DNA from: JAJDAN01 sp046583095
GTDB lineage: Bacteria; Myxococcota_A; UBA9160; UBA4427
Reading direction: 5' to 3'
Assembly: GCA_046583095.1 (NCBI GenBank)
Contig: JAYGDB010000213.1
Span: 1-7,113 of the forward strand
Length of the DNA: 7,113 bases
In this document: positions 5,507 through 7,113 of the stretch, piece by piece
How the letters are laid out: each line of letters begins with the position of its first letter
Position numbering within the stretch: position 1 is the stretch's first letter
Notes under the pieces: generated by a model
Databases searched by the model: none
The model's input: only the letters and a program-made list of their open reading frames with translations
What the model was told of the DNA's origin: nothing
Position numbers and translations under genes: made by a program

Positions 5507-6304
5507 GTGAAGGATCTGTTTTCGGTCGAGGGAAAGATCGCGCTCGTAACTGGCGGCTCGCGAGGCATCGGCGAAATGATCGCCTCGGGATTCCTGGCGA
5601 GCGGCGCAAAGGTCTATATCAGCTCGCGCAAGGCCGACGCCTGCGAGGCGACAGCGAAGCGACTGATGGAGAACACCGGCGGCGATTGCATACCGCTCCC
5701 GGCCGACGTCTCCGACCTCGGCAGCATCGAGGCACTCGCGTCCGCGCTCGCCGAGCGTGAGAGCCGGCTCGACATCCTCGTGAACAACGCGGGAGCTACC
5801 TGGGGCGCGCCCCTCGACGACTTCCCCGAGACCGGCTGGGACAAGGTGATGGACACGAACGTCAAGGGGCCCTTCTTTCTCACGCAGAAGCTATTGCCTC
5901 TGCTGCGGAAGTCGGCGACCCACAGCGATCCCGCACGAGTCATCAACGTCGGCTCCGTGGACGGCATCAAGACCCCCGTCTTCGACAACTTCTCTTACGG
6001 CCCGTCGAAGGCCGCGGTTCACCATCTCACCCGCGTGATGGCCGCGCACCTCGTCAAGGAGAACATCCTCGTCAACGCGATCGCACCCGGTCCGTTCCCG
6101 ACCTGGATGCTCTCGGCGGGCGTCGGATTCGGCGGCAAGGTCGAGGGACAAGACTGGGACGCGGTCGGGCGCAGCAACCCCCGCGGTCGGGTCGGAACAA
6201 TGGAAGACATCGCCGGAGTCGCCATCTTCCTCTCGTCCCGTGCGGGCGCTTTCACGGTGGGCGACACGATCACCTGCGATGGCGGCACGGTCGCGTCGTC
6301 ATGA
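5507..6304 (+). CDS. Short-chain dehydrogenase/reductase (classical SDR)
   Basis: The 265-residue Rossmann-fold oxidoreductase has all classical SDR marks: cofactor motif TGGSRGIG (15-22), D67 in ADVSD contacting adenine, NNAG (93-96), and the catalytic tetrad N118, S150, Y164 and K168 (YGPSK), followed by PG at 194-195. R19 in the glycine motif and R41 after strand 2 (SSRK) favour NADP(H) over NAD(H). The C-terminal DGG (258-260) is typical of the FabG-like subgroup. It would interconvert an alcohol and a ketone on an unknown substrate in the cytoplasm; the sequence is not specific enough to name it fabG. The GTG start at 5507 follows AAGGGA ten bases upstream and begins at the usual place before the first strand. 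It overlaps the hydrolase gene by four bases (ATGA), implying one transcript and coupled translation. Confidence 0.93.
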   Translation: MKDLFSVEGKIALVTGGSRGIGEMIASGFLASGAKVYISSRKADACEATAKRLMENTGGDCIPLPADVSDLGSIEALASALAERESRLDILVNNAGATWGAPLDDFPETGWDKVMDTNVKGPFFLTQKLLPLLRKSATHSDPARVINVGSVDGIKTPVFDNFSYGPSKAAVHHLTRVMAAHLVKENILVNAIAPGPFPTWMLSAGVGFGGKVEGQDWDAVGRSNPRGRVGTMEDIAGVAIFLSSRAGAFTVGDTITCDGGTVASS

Positions 6305-7113
6305 GCCAGGTCCAGCGCATCAAGATTCCCGGAGACATCGAAATCGAGTTCCAGGAGGCGGGGAGCGGCTCGCGCCCCTTCGTGCTGGTTCACGGCTACA
6401 CGGGCTCGCGCGATGATTGGCGCGAGCACATGGCGCCCCTCGCCGAGTTGGGTCGCACCCTCGCAATGGACCAGCGCGGCCACGGGGGATCGACGAACCC
6501 CGGCGATCCAGCCCGCTACACGCTCGATCAACTGTCCGCCGATCTCGCCGCCATGCTGCGCGCGTGTGACGCCGACCCGTGTGACCTCCTGGGCCATTCG
6601 ATGGGTGGCATGGTCGCGCTCCGCTACGTCCTGGCGCACCCGGAACGCGTCAGCTCCCTGATCCTGATGGACACCGCCGCGAGTGCACCCGAGATTGCTG
6701 GGCCTGCGAGACAGATGATGGAGGGCGTCGGCGAGCTCGCGCGCTCGTCCGGGATGGCGGCCGTCGCGGAGATGATGCGCAGCGCGATGGAGGGCGGCGC
6801 CGGCTTGGGTGCCCCCCCGGTTGCAGCCGCGGACGCCTTCGACACGTCGTTCGAGCGCGTGCGCCCGAAGCTCGATCAGATGGACCCCGAGGCCTTCGTG
6901 ACGCTCGGAAAGGAGTTGTTCGACCAGGAGCCGATTGTCGAACGACTGTCCGAAATCCACTGCCCGACGACGGTGATCGTCGGCGAAGCCGACGGGCCCC
7001 TGCTCCCTGCATCCCAGGTGCTCGCGGACAAGATCGCCGGCGCCACGCTCGTGATCGTCCCCGAGTCGGCCCACCAGCCCCAACTCGAGAACCCCAAGGC
7101 CTGGTTCGAAGCC
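6301..7113 (+). CDS. Alpha/beta-fold hydrolase (partial, a few C-terminal residues beyond window)
   Basis: The frame from ATG 6301 is open for 271 codons to the window end. Family landmarks are the oxyanion-hole HGY (31-33), MDQRGHGGS (56-64), the nucleophile elbow GHSMGG with S100 (98-103), the likely acid D231 in VGEADGP, and the base H258 in ESAHQPQLENP. A helical, methionine-rich cap lies at about 130-200. With all triad members seen and H258 normally 15-30 residues from the end, only a short tail is missing. It is likely an esterase, lactonase or C-C bond hydrolase of the cytoplasm; the substrate is not predictable. No separate ribosome binding site is needed because the start lies inside the SDR stop (ATGA). 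Pairing with the SDR suggests successive steps in one catabolic or modification route. Confidence 0.92.
   Translation, partial: MSQVQRIKIPGDIEIEFQEAGSGSRPFVLVHGYTGSRDDWREHMAPLAELGRTLAMDQRGHGGSTNPGDPARYTLDQLSADLAAMLRACDADPCDLLGHSMGGMVALRYVLAHPERVSSLILMDTAASAPEIAGPARQMMEGVGELARSSGMAAVAEMMRSAMEGGAGLGAPPVAAADAFDTSFERVRPKLDQMDPEAFVTLGKELFDQEPIVERLSEIHCPTTVIVGEADGPLLPASQVLADKIAGATLVIVPESAHQPQLENPKAWFEA

Noticed and set aside
6019..7083. Minus-strand open frame of 354 codons opposite the SDR end and the hydrolase
   Set aside because: Antisense to a complete set of alpha/beta hydrolase motifs; no recognisable domain of its own.

Overview
This is a GC-rich, gene-dense piece of bacterial chromosome from a Gram-negative organism. 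Codon third positions are mostly G or C. An outer-membrane-type lipoprotein signal, several Sec signal peptides and a c-type cytochrome indicate a periplasm. The mix of genes (PhyH-type dioxygenase, DUF6152, DUF6644-like membrane proteins, secreted 'PDLxGTW' proteins, SDR and alpha/beta hydrolase) is of the kind I associate with environmental, aerobic, organic-compound-degrading Proteobacteria or Myxococcota/Binatota-like lineages. The sequence alone does not allow closer placement. No mobile element, RNA gene or CRISPR array is visible, and no gene-free stretch exceeds about 155 bases.

Layout. A TetR-family regulator (1-503, minus, C-terminus outside the window) is divergent from a phytanoyl-CoA-dioxygenase-like Fe(II)/2-oxoglutarate oxygenase (655-1488, plus). 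A short palindrome covers the regulator's own start codon. On the plus strand there follow a lipoprotein with a C-terminal haem c motif resembling cytochrome c' (1529-2020) and two tandem paralogous four-helix membrane proteins, probably DUF6644 (2065-2622 and 2623-3096, stop directly abutting start). Facing them on the minus strand is a tight three-gene operon read from 5391 down to 3093: two paralogous secreted proteins of an uncharacterised 'PDLxGTW / GDTLVxET' family, then a small secreted DUF6152 protein. The two blocks converge with their stop codons interleaved in a single CTAG. After a 115-base divergent intergenic region comes a classical SDR oxidoreductase (5507-6304), overlapping by ATGA an alpha/beta hydrolase (6301 to beyond the window end).

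How the genes may work together. The regulator, oxygenase, SDR and hydrolase look like catabolic enzymes acting on small lipophilic or acyl substrates in the cytoplasm. The central block (cytochrome lipoprotein, two membrane proteins, three secreted proteins) is entirely membrane or extracytoplasmic and almost all of unknown function. It is the best candidate here for an undescribed system, perhaps a periplasmic redox or metal-handling module. That link is inference from gene order, topology and conserved residues; nothing in the sequence proves that the facing blocks cooperate.
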